A DNA stretch of 64,000 nucleotides from Daucus carota subsp. sativus (GCF_001625215.2 NC_030389.2:30927454-30991453); one strand, 5' to 3'. Positions 1 to 13,167 are shown, numbered from the stretch's first letter. Notes: generated from the letters alone by a model not told the origin. Numbers and translations: made by a program.

Positions 1-2
1 AA

Positions 3-149
3 AAAAAGAATATTGCAAATAAAGTATCAGGTACTCCTTTGAGATCAATGGTTAAAAATGCATTGTCATTTGAAAGGGACGATCCAGGTACTTGTGCTGG
101 TATTAAGTGCAATTGTACTAGAAATAATTTTCTTGGTGACTTTTCATAA
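3..149 (+). CDS. partial C-terminal reading frame of a retroelement (left edge)
   Basis: An open frame enters from the window edge and stops at TAA 147-149, giving about 48 residues. It contains a Cys-rich stretch near its end (GTCAGIKCNC). I do not recognise a domain. Its position upstream of a purine tract and an LTR suggests it is the end of a retrotransposon frame rather than a host gene. Confidence 0.35.
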   Translation, partial: KKNIANKVSGTPLRSMVKNALSFERDDPGTCAGIKCNCTRNNFLGDFS

Positions 150-836
150 TCCTTGATTACTGGAGAATTACTTGACTTAAAAATAATAAAAAAAAAAGAG
201 AGAAAAAAGAGCTAGCAAAGTCTTATGGTGGTCGTAACTCACTTACCCTGAGAAGCGTCCCAGCCTTAGACCGAGCATGAAAAAAAAATATAGAAAAAAA
301 TAAGAGAGGCATAGAAGTTCTTTTGCGACCCTGAGCTGTAGTTGACTCTAATGTAACGAAGTGTTTAAGCATTATTCTGATTAATGACTCATGGTTAAGA
401 CTCTGTTGAAGTTTGTTGGTCTCTGTTTTGTTTCACTAGAAAGCATGTTGAGCACACACGATGCACTCCGCACTTGCAGTGGAAAAGTAGCATGACTAAT
501 GTGTGAGATAGATGAATGTCTTGATTGTTGCATATTCTGAGGATATATATTGATGAGGTTGATGCTTTCATGATTTGTTTTTAGGCATATTCATTTAGTT
601 TGCATTCATATTAGTTGCATGTTTGAGACTTGGTAGAAAATAATGAATTTTGTGGGTAGATTCACTATAAACCCTCACGAGACAAAACTCGTCCTACTAG
701 GGCTGCCTAGGGGTTTAACGGCTTGTTGCATACGCTCAATGCAATCGTGTCATCTACGAAAATGGTGTTAGTTAGTTAGGACTTAGATTTTATTTCGCTT
801 ATTTGCCCGAGGACGTGCAAAAGCTTAGTGTGGGGA

Positions 837-2119
837 TGTTTGATAGAATATATTTTTATATATATTCTATATGATTTTATTCCCATATTTAATTATATTT
901 TGCACTGATTTGGATATTTATTTAATAGATTTTCATGTTTTATTGTAGGGAATAAAGAATTCCAAGTTGAGAAGGATTTGAAGCTAAAATAGCTATTTTA
1001 TAGCTAAATTCTAAGGAAATTCGAATTTATTGGGTTCTACCCGATTTCTGCACTGTTTGGGCCATATCTTGAGTTCCAGATGTCAAAATTGGACGATCTT
1101 ACAGCCCACGCGAAGCCCTTGATATTTTCTTTAATTCAGAAGTGGTCCAAGATGCAAAGTCCAATTGGAAAAGCCCAAAAACTGGACAGAACAGAAAGCT
1201 GCGAATTTTGAGACTAAATCCTACTTGATTTTGGAGTTTTATTGATAGATAAGTTTTAAATATTAAAAGACAGATATTATATCAGAGAGAAGATTAGTTT
1301 TTATCATTGTAGAATACTAGAGTAGGTTAGGTTTAGAGAGAAACTTACAGAGGAGAGGCCATGACTCTTTTTGGGATGACAACAATGAAGGTTAATAAAG
1401 GTTTTCTTCTATAGTTTTCTTCTCTTTATTTGTTAGTTTAATTATGTCTTTTAATTATTCTAGTTGTTTAATTAGTATCGAGTAGTGTGTTCTAGGGTTT
1501 AAGGGGAAGCCATGTTTGCGCTATGATCTTGGCATGATTTTACAGTGATTTGTTTGATTGGTTAATTCTAATTGATATGTTTTAATATTGATTTGTGTAA
1601 TCGGCCGATATCATGAATTGATTCTTTGCGAATAGGAGTATAATCGAGAGATATACTACTAGAGGCACACATACAATTAGCAGAATTGAATTTGAGTGCG
1701 AGAGCATCATTGGATTTCTGAGAGCGTTAATACTCGAGAGAGATTAGCCTCGCTTTAATTGCCCGGTTAATTGAATTACTAAAAGTGGTTATATGTGTAA
1801 TCATGTTTCGAGAGTGTTGATACTTGAGAGAGATTAACAAACTCTAGTTACTTGATCATTGTAATTGCTTTAGCTTAGAGCCAGTTATTGTGTAAGCATG
1901 GTGGACCTGATTGCCCTAGACATTTTATATATTAATTTAGTGTCTTTTTAGTTATTGTTATTTAGTTAGTTAAAATATCTTTATAATCGTTTTGATCTGG
2001 AAACAATTGAGTATAACTGAATAGAATTGATAGCATCTGTCTCCTTGAAGATACGACCCGCATTTGCCAGTCTGCACTACAACAGACACCGTGCGCTTGC
2101 GGTAAGTTATAAAATAACA
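837..2119 (+). repeat. long terminal repeat (3' LTR) of the left-edge retrotransposon
   Basis: The repeat begins TGTTTGATAG directly after a purine-rich AGTGTGGGGA tract (the likely polypurine primer) and ends ...AAATAACA, so it has the TG..CA ends with short inverted termini TGTT/AACA. Length is about 1.28 kb. The second LTR is outside the window, so the borders rest on the end motifs only. Confidence 0.55.
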
Positions 2120-2977
2120 TATCAGATTCCAAAAAACTTAAAATACACTGAGAAATGTCACAAAACCCATCATGAAATGCAAACAAAATCCATTAGCATT
2201 TGAATACCCATCAGATTTTATTGAATTTTAAACAATCTCAATTGAATACCATCGGATTTTAAAGTATAATTTAAAATTCTAATTGAATACTATAATATTT
2301 TGTAGCATAATTGAATACCTCTATATTTTAATGGATTTTAAACAATCCCAATATTATGACAAAAAAAAAAACAATCCCAATTTAATACCCTCGGATTTCA
2401 TGAATGCAAAAAAATCTTTTAAAATCCTAATTCAATACACCCCGTAAATATCAAATTTATAAAACATCTATAGTTACAACAGGCAAAATTTTTGTTCTTT
2501 CATTTTCATGACCCACTATAATTTTGATTATTATATTAAATTACAAATTTTATTTAAAATAACTGTAGATAATAAATAATTACTATTTTTTGAAATCAAT
2601 CCCTCAATCGTGATTGATTTTATCATACTAGATTTTAACAAATTTTAGCTAAGTCACTGATGTCTTCGCTTAGATGTAATGAAATGGAGAGAGAATCAAA
2701 TAAGTTTTGTACTCAAACATTGTGTTGATATGATAAAATGTCTATAATTTCATTTCTTCAAACATTCAATTGTAACTATTTTAACTACAATTTAAACCCA
2801 TATGTTTTGAAACAAATGTTTATTTCACTTCTACCTCATGTGTCCTTTCAATTTTTTCCACGAAAAATTCAAACTCATTCATATTTAATTAATATTTTCT
2901 CATACTTTCGTTTATCTCCATATAATTTTTCATTCAATTTTCCCCCCCATTCCATCCTATCCAAGCGAACACAACTT
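2120..2977. other. AT-rich spacer, no gene seen
   Basis: No coding potential is visible. At 2180-2450 a short motif of the form GAATACC..GGATTTTA..AACAATCCCAAT recurs several times, which looks like an old degraded repeat. Confidence 0.5.
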
Positions 2978-2991
2978 AACTTTCTTCATTT

Positions 2992-3225
2992 GCCCGCAAG
3001 GGTTGGTTCAGCTGGTTAAAGAGGGGACTTGTATCTTCTTTGTCACAGTTTCGACTTCCGAAAGGAGCGAAATTTGTAATTATGCCTCCTGGACCAAAAG
3101 CCTTTCGCTTAAGTGCAGTTTGCCTTGGTTCACGTGATTTGCAGGCTATTACGTGAGCTCGTGGGTTTACCTAGTGCGCACCCAAAGGGTAGCGGCTGCC
3201 AGTTTCTACGTTTAAAAAACAAAAA
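2992..3225 (+). mobile_element. full-length SINE (Au-like, tRNA-derived)
   Basis: The 5' part carries a tRNA-like RNA polymerase III promoter: an A-box-like GGTTCAGCTGG near 3003 and a B-box-like GTTTCGACTTCC near 3047. The 3' part holds the core GTGCGCACCCAAAGGGTAGC, which is typical of plant Au-type SINEs, and the end is an A-rich tail. It is flanked by identical 14-bp direct repeats AACTTTCTTCATTT at 2978-2991 and 3226-3239. These show insertion by LINE-style retrotransposition and fix both ends. Confidence 0.9.
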
Positions 3226-3641
3226 AACTTTCTTCATTTTTCTTATACACGTCAATAAACTAAATCAAAATAAAGTATTGAAAAGAAGAGTTGCCTTCAT
3301 ATACGAAATAATGAAAGTCTTTCATCTAACCGAAAAGATATGGTCCATATGGATATGAGATATAAGATTATTTTGATGATGAAAATGGATAGTATAGGTC
3401 TGATCCTTAAGAACAGTTTAAGAACGCAAATGAAAATTACTGATTTATCCTCATTTGACTAACAGTAAAAGTCAAAATAAACGAAAGGGGTGCAATCTGT
3501 TATGATATGAAAAGTATGGGATATAAACTGAATTTTGTCGAACTACGTTACTCGTCTTGCATTAGATGCAAAATGCAAATAAATCTTATACATATAAAAA
3601 AAATGAGATAAATTTAAAGATCTTTCCCTTAGTATAGATAA

Positions 3642-4022
3642 GAGCATCTCCAACGGCGTTGGCTATAATGGTTGCCAAAATTGGACCTGTAAGAGATTAT
3701 GTAAAATTTGTTGAACCTGTAAGACATTTTGCTTCGATGGTATCGGCTATAATTTGAAAATAGTATGTTATTAATATTTTGTATTGTTATAAATAAAATA
3801 TATCACTTTAATATGATAATAAGTGATGTGTAATCTTCCTACAGATTTTCTTACAGACTTGTAGCGGATCGACAATTATAGTCATCCATAGGTGGTTGGC
3901 TATAATTATAGATAACAGGAGATGGTTGGAGCGTGAATTTTTGAAGTCATTAGCTATAATTTTTGCTTTTGGTATAACAATTATGATTTAAGCTAAGAGG
4001 GTCTTCATGGTTGGAGATGCTC
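3642..4022. mobile_element. PIF/Harbinger-type MITE (GAGCATCTCCAAC family), copy 1
   Basis: A non-coding element of 381 bp bounded by terminal inverted repeats GAGCATCTCCAAC and GTTGGAGATGCTC, with the 3-bp target duplication TAA on both sides (3639-3641 and 4023-4025). The TAA duplication is typical of the PIF/Harbinger group. The same family occurs in opposite internal orientation at 49126-49498. Confidence 0.85.
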
Positions 4023-4395
4023 TAATGGGTGTCTTCCATGCATGCACCAAATGTGCATTTGATTAATATAGTAACCGGATAATTTGAATTTGAGTTATAA
4101 TAATCAAATTTAAAAGATTTACGTGTCAAATCAAATTTGAGTTAAACCCCCAAAATTTGAACGATTAACGTCGTTTGACATCATATTGCAAGTGAAAGAA
4201 CAAAATGGAAGATAATGCTTATCCAAAAGAGGTTGTGTCATTGTGTGATTGACAAATTGATTGCCAATGGTTTTCATAAAAAAACAGGTTTTCATATTTT
4301 CTTTAAAAAATATATGATTTTACAAGTTTACAGAAAGTTGTCATATAGACTTTACCGTCAAACCCCATCATAACTGTTATTTTCATTAATCTTAT

Positions 4396-4831
4396 TGAGG
4401 AAAGTTCTATAGAGATTGCTATTTCATCGGAGACTTCGGAGACCACGTATGTTCTGCAATCAAAACACTGTAAAATACATTATTTTGTAAAATATGTTCT
4501 ACAAATATCATGTGTTCATTAAAATTGTTGAAGATCATATAATGTAAAATATGTTCTACAAATATCATGTGTTCATTAAAATTGTTGAAGATCATCTATG
4601 TTCTGCAAGTTGAACAAAGTAAATTAAACATATTTTATAGAACAAAACATTTTGTAATGTTCCACGTGTAAAACTTATATGATATTCAAGATTTTAAATG
4701 AAATAATGATTTCGTAGAACAAGATTTGTAAAACTATACGTTTTGCAATGTTTTTATGAAATATTTTACTTGCAGAACATATGTGGTCTCCAAGTCTCTA
4801 GAAAAAATGTGGTCTCCATTGAACTTAACTC
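4396..4831. mobile_element. Mutator-like MITE with long inverted ends, copy A
   Basis: The left end (GAGGAAAGTTCTATAGAGA..GGAGACCACGTATGTTCTGCA) is the imperfect reverse complement of the right end (..CAGAACATATGTGGTCTCC..GAACTTAACTC). The long imperfect ends are like MULE-derived MITEs. The target duplication is no longer clear, so the copy is old. Inside, a unit of about 57 bp (ATGTTCTACAAATATCATGT..GAAGATCAT) is repeated in tandem at 4490-4537 and 4547-4593. A relative lies at about 48653-49048. Confidence 0.7.
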
Positions 4832-4984
4832 TTATTTTATAACTTAAAATATATAATATTAAAAAGACTATAAATCAAATATCTAATTTTTATAATAAAA
4901 GTAATTTACATTTTGCCATTCATGAGTTTAAGCGCTTTTTCTATTTTATAAAAGTACTAAGTTATACGGAGTATTAGAGGTTAG

Positions 4985-5365
4985 ATAGGAAAGTTAGTCC
5001 ATCTCCAATCACAATTTTATAAATAAAACAGCTTTATTTTATATCTTGATTCCATCTCCAACCATTACTTCATTTTATAAATAAAGCAACTTTACTTTAT
5101 ATGCATAGTGTAACTTCATATATAGAGTAAAATATAAGATGACTTTATATATAAAGATAAAATAATGGATGATTGGATATTCATTATTCCATTTATAAAG
5201 TTGAAAGTGAAGAAATATGAAGTTTAGGCCCTCTTCCCAATTTTTTTAGAAGAGAAAGCAAATGAATGTAAGTGAAAGTATCATCCCACTTTTGGAGTGA
5301 AAGTATGTTATAATTACATACATTTTCACTTGCTTTCGTCCATTTAAAAAATTCGAGAGTACAAA
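4985..5365. repeat. degenerate repeats and a hairpin-forming segment
   Basis: At 4990-5110 two copies of CCATCTCCAA..TTTTATAAATAAA occur in tandem. At about 5230-5360 a pair of inverted segments (GAAAGCAAATGAATGTAAGTGAAAG and its rough reverse complement CTTTCGTCCATTT near 5335) could form a hairpin. This is probably old MITE remains. Confidence 0.4.
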
Positions 5366-5374
5366 TAGGAGTAA

Positions 5375-5976
5375 GGGCTCATTTGTTTATCGCTTATTAG
5401 TGCTGAATAAGTAGTCTGCTGACCGCTCCATACATTCAGCTTATTTGGGAGTGATTTTGAAACTGACAGTATGAATCAGATGTTGCTCATCCAGTCAGCT
5501 ATAAAATCGTAACTCATCCATTCAGCACCTGTTTGTGGGTATACTTATAGAAGAACATTATCGTATTTAAAACTAACCCACTAAATATTAAAATTTTGTA
5601 AAACATGAATTTTCGTTAAAAACTTCAAAATTATATTATTTGTAATATCTAAATATCACATGTTAATTTAATTAAATACTTCAATTCTGACAAAAAATAT
5701 TGAAATATTTTAATTTAGTTTACGTTTTATTGGCTGAAAACTATTTGAATTCAATATTCTCTTTAAATATGATATTATTAGATTATATAAATATTTTATG
5801 TTAGACATATTTATCTATTTAATCGAGTCAAATTATAAATTAATTTCATTCAGATATTTTAAAAATTATTTGTCAAATGATATTATTGATTTTGAATTCA
5901 GACAACTTATTAACTCAGATCACTCAGATAACATAATCAATCAGAAATTTTTAGTTTAGATTTGCCAAATGACCCC
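5375..5976. mobile_element. MITE with TAA target duplication
   Basis: The left end GGGCTCATTTG pairs with the right end CAAATGACCCC. TAA flanks both sides (5372-5374 and 5977-5979), pointing to the PIF/Harbinger type. The interior is AT-rich and non-coding. Confidence 0.65.
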
Positions 5977-5979
5977 TAA

Positions 5980-7293
5980 AAGTTATATAATTTTAGTTAC
6001 TTTTCGTTTGCTTTCCTCTCTGTTATAACTCGGAGCGGGATTTAAAGTTGTGATCGGAGATGCCCTTCCAGATGCGTGCTTAAAACATTTAATTTGTTGG
6101 ACTAGTACATGCAGTGGTAATAAAATTATGGAGATATATTTTTCATGTTCTGATTTATAAGTCTTATTTGATTTTTAATAATGAAGTTGACCAAATTTTG
6201 ATTGAAATTAATATATATCAAATGACTGAAAAAATTATATTACTAGAAATGGGTAAACTTACATCTATTTTATTTTAAAAGAAGTGCTTTCCAGTTTTCT
6301 AATATCATATCAATATAATAATTAATTATTAACTATTAAATAAAATTTGGTTATTTTGATTAATAAAATGAATTATAAAGGACTAATTGTTATGAATTTA
6401 TATCTGCTTTGAACAAGCTAACACTAAAATTCAATTCAAATCAGACTCTCGTGTTGTTCATTCAAGGTGGTTAGTGTTATCACGGGTTGCAAACCCTTTT
6501 TGGGGATTAGATTGCACAACCTTCCACGGATTAAAGAGTTCACATGTCAAATATATACTCCTGCATCTCTGATTGCAGTTAAATAATATTTTTGGACGGA
6601 AAGAAATATTATTTTATGAAATTTATTACATATTGATATAATAAATATTTTATTATTTTATTGATAAAATAATATTTTATTATCTTGACGAATTCTTATG
6701 TTTGTGTATTATAATACATTGTATTTGAAAACAAGAATATATCACATATAATATATTTGATTAAAATTATTTTTATTATAATTAATTATATCTAAAAATT
6801 AGATTCATGCATATAAGAAATTCTCTCAGATATCGTATATGCCTCATGTGTTGCACAATGTGATGCGCGCATCCTGCAGACACTCAGGAACCGTGTGGGT
6901 AAATTTAAAAAGAATGCCTTAAAATAATGAAGTGAATTGAAAGTGAGATATAAATTAAAATTTATAAGTGATTAAATTATTTGGAAAATAAGTGGAAATT
7001 TTAAAATAAAAACTAACATTCTCAGGTGCTTATAAGTGCTTCTGGTTATTTACATAAACGGGTAAAAAAAATAGAAGCCGGCTCTTTACTGAAAAAAGTC
7101 TCTTGCCCAAACACGAGTTCAATCATCTAAAATTTAGCTTATCAAAAAAAAATCATCTAAAATTTATTATAATTCTAAAATATAAATTCATGAACATATA
7201 ATAATATAAAATGATAATGCATGGCGAAATAAATGAAAGTATTGCAGGATTAAACGAAATTATCTATAATTTATGATATAAGAATATTATAAA
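5980..7293. other. AT-rich spacer, no gene seen
   Basis: No open frame with recognisable protein content and no complete element with clear ends was found. Confidence 0.5.
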
Positions 7294-7303
7294 TGTTAAA
7301 ATA

Positions 7304-7720
7304 GAGTTAAGTTCTATGGAGTACATAAAAACATTGGAGTATTGGAGTACAAATCAAAATTTTTTAGTTTGATCCTATGTAATATCTTTGATTATCCAAA
7401 TTTTGATATAATCTATCATTTATAAGTTGTCTTGCACATAATTGTCAATTAATCATTAATATCTTTCAACTTTAACAAGTATTAAGATTATTGTTCTGCT
7501 TATTAGTTATATTGCAGAACATAGAGTCCTATGATTTATAAAAGTAATTATTCTACCATTTGATCACGATGTTTATGTTGCAGAACATAATATGCAGGTT
7601 GTCAAATATTTAAAAATATTATTGGACAAAAAAAATTGAAATTTAGATGACTAGATTACATTTTATCGAACTTTGTACTCCAATACTCCAATTTTTTTTG
7701 TACTCCATAGAACTTAACTC
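7304..7720. mobile_element. Mutator-like MITE with 9-10 bp target duplication
   Basis: The element begins GAGTTAAGTTCTATGGAGTAC and ends with the reverse complement GTACTCCATAGAACTTAACTC. It is flanked by TGTTAAAATA on both sides (7294-7303 and 7721-7730). A 9-10 bp duplication is the hallmark of Mutator-like insertion. The interior (417 bp) codes for nothing. The terminal GAGTTAAGTTC links it to the elements at 4396 and about 48653. Confidence 0.9.
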
Positions 7721-7730
7721 TGTTAAAATA

Positions 7731-9302
7731 ACTATTACACGAGTAAATATTCAACAAATATACAACATATCTGGACAATATATTTTCTAGATAAATGGAA
7801 AGAATAATCTAAATATATACTTATAAACTAGTGCAATTTAATATATTATATGTGAAACTAGCAGTAGTTAACAATAAATTAGAATTTTAAACATTCCAAT
7901 AAATTGATACATCCTTGTGGATCCCTGAAGAATCCGAGTCAAATATTTTTGTTCTTATAATTATAATAAAGAAAAAAATTATTTTTCGTAAATAATCTAC
8001 TGTTTTATTCTGACAAACATTAATTTCGGTTGGTTATATTTGTCGAACTCTTATAAACTCGTCAAAATATTACTCTCGCCGTCCTCAGTGTTTACATTAA
8101 AGTAGGCTCACCACGCATATTAATGCAATTATAAAATATAGTTTGACAAATTATTTCGAACTATTTTTTTTTGTGAATAAAAGTTCAATATTTATATTTT
8201 TACATAAATAAGAAAATTTCAAAAAATATATTATGAAATTATGTTTTATTATACGTCTTAAATGCGTATTAAGTAATGCCAAAAAATGTAAAAAAAAAAA
8301 ATGAGAGGGACATAGAGAGTATATTTATCGATTATCATATCGAAACATATTTTAAAATTTGAAAATAATAAATAATAATATATTATCATAAACACATAGC
8401 GAAACGATATATCTGGCCCTGTCACAACACAACTTTACGAATTTAAATTTTTATAGAATCAATATTCAAAATATGCTCTGCTTGTTGGTTCCCTGATAAA
8501 CAGATTTTGAATCTTTGATAACAGAATTTCGAAAGAGTCAAAAACCAAACAGAAGATATACACGATTCGAAAAAATCAAAATATAAGCAGAATATATCAG
8601 AAGTTTTTGTTTAATAGAGTAAATGGTAATTTGGTGGTTGAACTTTTTCTTGAAGCCAAGAACTTTCTTCAACCAGTGAACAGAGTCCTTGGCACCTCTC
8701 GAGCTCGTCATTATTATCAAACTAGTAGATATATACCGATCCAGAAAACAATATGTTATCTAGTAATGATAAAATTTATAATGACTTCTCAATAGAGGTT
8801 AGTAATTTTGCGGAATAAATATTGCGGGGTTTGGATTCTTTTCTCGTGTAGTTCCAAGACACCAAAATCCCTCGACGCTAAACCAGCGGCGGATCTAGGA
8901 ACGAAATCTTAAAAACATTAAACAAATTTTCGCATAAAATTTAAGAAAGCACGTGTTTCCATGCCTCTTACTAGATTCGTGCTTTCACACCGCGCTGAAC
9001 CCATTTCTCAATTCAAGTCCAAAGAGGTGAATGAGTTTCGTTATATGTAAAAAAGCATTTGGCTCGTTAAATTTCATCCGATGTTTCAAGATCATAAATC
9101 TTAAGTGTACAAGTTCTTGAACACTATCAAAAACCATATTCAAATAAAAAATGCCAGGAAAAAACATGGTCGATATCGCCTGCAACATGAAGAAAATATA
9201 CACTTGTTATCTGTCTCAATGTATACAACATATACCCAAATTTTTCCCCAAATCGTTCATGTCGATCGTACATTTACATCATACAATTAAACAACTCCAA
9301 AG
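7731..9302. other. AT-rich spacer, no gene seen
   Basis: Apart from a Stowaway-like element (8073-8319) I see no supported feature. Near 8886 the sequence CAGCGGCGGATCTAGG resembles one end of the MITE type found in the 14-3-3 intron, without a matching second end. Confidence 0.5.
8073..8319. mobile_element. Stowaway-like MITE, diverged
   Basis: The ends CTCTCGCCGTCC and GGACATAGAGAG are imperfect inverted repeats flanked by TA, as in Tc1/Mariner Stowaway MITEs. The poly-A stretch near the right end and several mismatches suggest age. Confidence 0.5.
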
Positions 9303-11281
9303 TCACGGTGGTGTCACAGATTCCCATCGCTGGCAATCCCTCACCCTGACCTGTAAATCTTCTTCTCCCCCCTCTATAATCTCGCAACACTGACGACGTG
9401 GTGCCTGCAAATATTTGTCACTGTATTATTAGCCCAAACGTGTTCATCACTATCTCATTATAAATCCTAAAACACGTCCATGCATTACAATTTAACAATA
9501 CTAAAAATAATGAGCAAAATCGGATAACTCAAGTGGTGGGTTTATCCTGGATTCGACTCTGGCTCATCGGAGAAGTATTAGAACAGATACTCATTTGTAA
9601 GTCGTATAAGCCTAAATTGTCAAAAGAATAAAAATTAATACTCACCTTATTCCAGATTGCAGGTTCTAATCTGTCAGCAGAGACATTAACATTTTGGATA
9701 TTCATCGCACCCGTGTATTCTGTCCGCTCACATAATTTGCCTTGTTTAGGAGCCTGGACATACCGCGTTACGGTTTGCCCTGTTTCATTGCTAGCCTCAA
9801 CCCGATCCATGAAATAAATTACGGGCACTTGGCAGGGGTCAGAGCTCATGATCCGAGTGTTAAACGTGAAGGGCTCATGACTCCAGCTCCTCCATGATAC
9901 AAAGGTCCGGAATGCTGTTTCCATTACTTTAGACGTTACGAGTTTTGGGTACAATTGCACGGTGTAGCCCCAGGCAATTGAAACAGACCAATTTTTCTGC
10001 AAGTCGTAGCAGAAACTAGGCTGCAGGATTCTAGCAGGATCGGCATTGTATGGTTGAACGAGTTTCTTCACCGATCCCACTCGCGTTAATCCAGGAAATA
10101 TTGGCTGCAAGTAGTCGAGATGGTGTAGTGACACCAGTGGCGCTACTGGATGCGCTGCCAGAAGCCCATATGCATCACCTCTTAAATCAACCTGTAACAT
10201 TTTATATACTTTTAGATATTTTTTCTTTTCGGTTTCAGATGCCTGATACATCAATTGCCAGGGACCAGGACTCATACAATATAAATAAGTATTTCATCAA
10301 TGAAAATGCTTCATGCACAAAATTATGTATAATATCTGTCACAAAATAACATGAAATGACCCGCAACACCAATTAAAACGTCCCATATATCTCAATTGTC
10401 ACGTCATTTCTGATCATAAAAAAAAAACTCTAGAACACGACATAAAGTAAAAAGAGATACGAAGGAACCTGATGGAAGCCGAGTTCTTTGGTAAGAGGCA
10501 CTCCAATTTCACTAATACAGCCCTGAATTTTCTGATCAGATCCATAGAACGAAGCATACCGATCAATACATCCGTCTAAAACCCTAACAAGCTCCGAGGC
10601 CAAAGGATAACTTATCGCGAAACCAGCCCCGCCATAGGCCATATCATACGAATGTATCAAATCCTGTTCCACACTCTCCGAGTTGCCACCAATGTAATAC
10701 ATCTGATTATGATCGTATTTCCTCAACACTGTCAGCAAATTTTCGACGAAAAACACGGTATCATCATCACCTAGAACAAACCACCTCACACCATCTAACC
10801 TCAAATCATAACTCTCTTTCACAATCCTCGCTATCCGTATAGCTGATCGTGACCCGTACCAGCTCGTATATTTAAATCTCGCGGTGTCCTCTGATATCCT
10901 GTAGGGCGGCGAGGTCTCGGGCCACTTGATAGTACTATCTGGAGCATCATCCAACCATACAAAACCCCGTGTTACGTTACTTTTCCACCACACTTCAGAG
11001 TAATGCCTCCTTGTGTTCCACGTTTTCGCGGAGCCTCCAATGCCAAACAATACATGGGAAATGTCTGTCTCATTGGAAACGGGGCCTTGTGTAAATTTCG
11101 TTACCGTTGCAATAAAATTTTGTTCTTGGCAATCAGGGCAGAGATGCCACTGAGAATGATTCCAGAACGCGGAGTAAGATACAAGGGAAACCGAAACAAT
11201 GATGCACAGGGCTACGAAACTTTTCATGAAGAATGAGAAAATGTCGCTGATTTTTATTAGATCTCCATTCATGTGCTTCAT
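9303..11281 (-). CDS. DUF604 / fringe-like glycosyltransferase, type II membrane protein
   Basis: Three exons on the minus strand, 11281-10469, 10191-9646 and 9404-9303, join in phase to a 486-residue protein. A transmembrane anchor lies at about residues 20-39 (type II Golgi topology expected). The fringe-like domain follows, with GDDD at 171-174 as the metal/nucleotide-sugar DxD motif. The second exon holds the DUF604 region, and the short last exon encodes a Cys-rich tail (QCCEIIEG..). Length and order fit plant DUF604 proteins, which are grouped near GT31. Sugar donor and acceptor are unknown; Golgi glycan or wall glycosylation is an inference from the family. The ATG at 11281 precedes the anchor without an alternative in-frame start that keeps it. 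The intron 1 donor is a plain GTTCCT, weaker than consensus. A TATA-like element lies about 115 bp upstream. Confidence 0.9.
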
Positions 11282-11395
11282 GTTGGTTTCTAGGGGTGAG
11301 ATAGAGACGGCAGAATAAGAGAAACAGCTGAGAAGAAGAGTAAGTTTTGATAGGAATAGGAGTCTTGATTATACATAACATTAAAACTGACGCTG

Positions 11396-11405
11396 CTATA
11401 AATAT
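11396..11405 (-). promoter_or_regulatory. possible TATA box of the DUF604 gene
   Basis: On the minus strand the sequence reads CATATTTATAGC, about 115 bp before the start codon. Position and sequence fit a TATA box; nothing else supports it. Confidence 0.35.
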
Positions 11406-11411
11406 GCACAC

Positions 11412-13055
11412 CTAGAACTGATTCAATAACAAACATATCTCTCTAGGTTTCTTTTTCATAACGATATGCACGTTTGGCTGGGAGTTATAAAATACTAACT
11501 AGCGACTTAAGACTTAGTTTTAGTTTTAAAATTTTAAAATATTATAAAATCTATCGATTCATTTATTATTAGAATACCTTGTTTTGTATAATTTATCTAA
11601 TATTGAAAATTAATATTTCACTGAAAATTTTGAATTATATATATTTTGTAAGCAAAACATAATTTATATGATAATATGTCTTGTAAAGTTATGTTTGCAT
11701 AGCTTTTATGGACTTTTTCTGAAGTAATATATATAATTTGAAAATTTTAAATGAAATTGTGATATTTGTATAATTTATAAAATAATATATTTAATAACAT
11801 TTTTCTTCTTAAATGTGTGTATATATATGATATTTGAGTTTTTTAATAAAGCAGTGATTACATAAAATCTAATTATATGTATTTATTAAAGTAAAATACA
11901 TAAATATTAAATTAAAATATATTTTAGGGCCTCGATAAATTATGAAAGCCGAAATATAAACAGGAGTAAAAAAGTGATACATTTATAAGCACTAAATGGG
12001 AAATCTAAATGAAGCTCGGCGAGGGAATTTGGTCATAAGTGGCCTTTCTGGTGATTAGAACCAAACCAGACGCTGTTTAAAACTGGCCGGAGAAGTATAA
12101 AATGTACGCACCATGTAGAGTGGCTAGTCTAATGATGATAAAATGTAGTCAGACCATGTTTCCATTTTTTAGACAGAGAAGCTGTTTCCGTGATACCCCG
12201 ACTTAATGCGCAATAAATAAAATAATGTGTGGTACAATATAAATATAATATCTTAGCTCATGGTCCTTTTCATAGGGGACTTACCTTCACTCATGATTTT
12301 GTTACATGGGATTTACATATGTCGCAAAATCCTCCACCAATTGAATAATTTGAACGCTTTTCGGAAGATGATAACTTGAAAATAGATCCCACATCGAATA
12401 TGATGTTAAATGAAATCAACACTCATGTGTCAGTCATAATATGTGAGAAGAAGTTTATGATTTCAGAGTAGAGGGTTTGAGTAGAGTGGTGAAATATCAA
12501 TCAAGTAATTACGTGAAGAAGAGAGAATCCCCTCAGAAATCGAATGAATTGATTAGAATAAAATACTTCTTTTTTAAAAAAAATTGAAATTTTATATTTA
12601 TGATGATATAAAATTGGATTCGTATTGGATGTTGATAATGATTGTGTTGTACTAAATGTATACTTAATTCAAAAAAATATTATTTTTAAAAATTTTTTAG
12701 AAGTAAATTTTTCTACCAAATAATAAAGAAATGGATATATTTTTCAGAAAAAATCCTTAAATATAGTGATTTTTATTTTGTCATAACACTTCTCTATGAA
12801 TTGTATTGGAAAATAATATCATAAAATTCCATTTTATTTCCTACATAAAATTCCATTTTATTTCCGACATAAAATTTTTCATCAGAACGCAGGACATGTG
12901 GAAATATCCCACCAAATGCAATAATCCAACATTATAAGACAAAGAATTGATATTCATCTAATGTGATATGAAAATATTCGAATAATTTTATTAACTCATA
13001 AATTTACTTTTCACTAGTAAAACGCAGATACTTTTATATTTTGACAGGAGGTTTT
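11412..13055. other. intergenic spacer between divergent DUF604 and KTI12 genes
   Basis: AT-rich, with no coding frame or complete element identified. The two genes point away from each other, so promoters for both probably lie near its ends. Confidence 0.5.
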
Positions 13056-13167
13056 AGCCCTGACCTAAACAAAAGACGCTTCTTCATTCAAAACTTAAAC
13101 GTTAGAGCAGCCGATTCACAAATTTATTCTGCAGGTTACAACCTTCGATTTGTTCTGCTTTCCCAAG

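Larger units (their letters stand above)
1..2119 (+). mobile_element. 3' end of a truncated LTR retrotransposon
   Basis: The segment shows, in order, the tail of an open frame that enters from the left edge (stop at 147-149), about 690 bp of non-coding sequence, a purine-rich tract just before 837, and a long terminal repeat. The arrangement matches the 3' end of a plus-strand LTR retrotransposon. The A-rich 3' leader and the GTGCGCTTGCGG motif near the LTR end resemble Ty3 elements of the Athila/Tat type, but that assignment is from memory of the family and is weak. The 5' part lies outside the window. Confidence 0.6.

Noticed and set aside
9529-10275. A 248-residue minus-strand open frame as an independent gene
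   Set aside because: It is exon 2 of the DUF604 gene read through intron sequence on both sides. The phase-matched splice sites join it to its neighbours.
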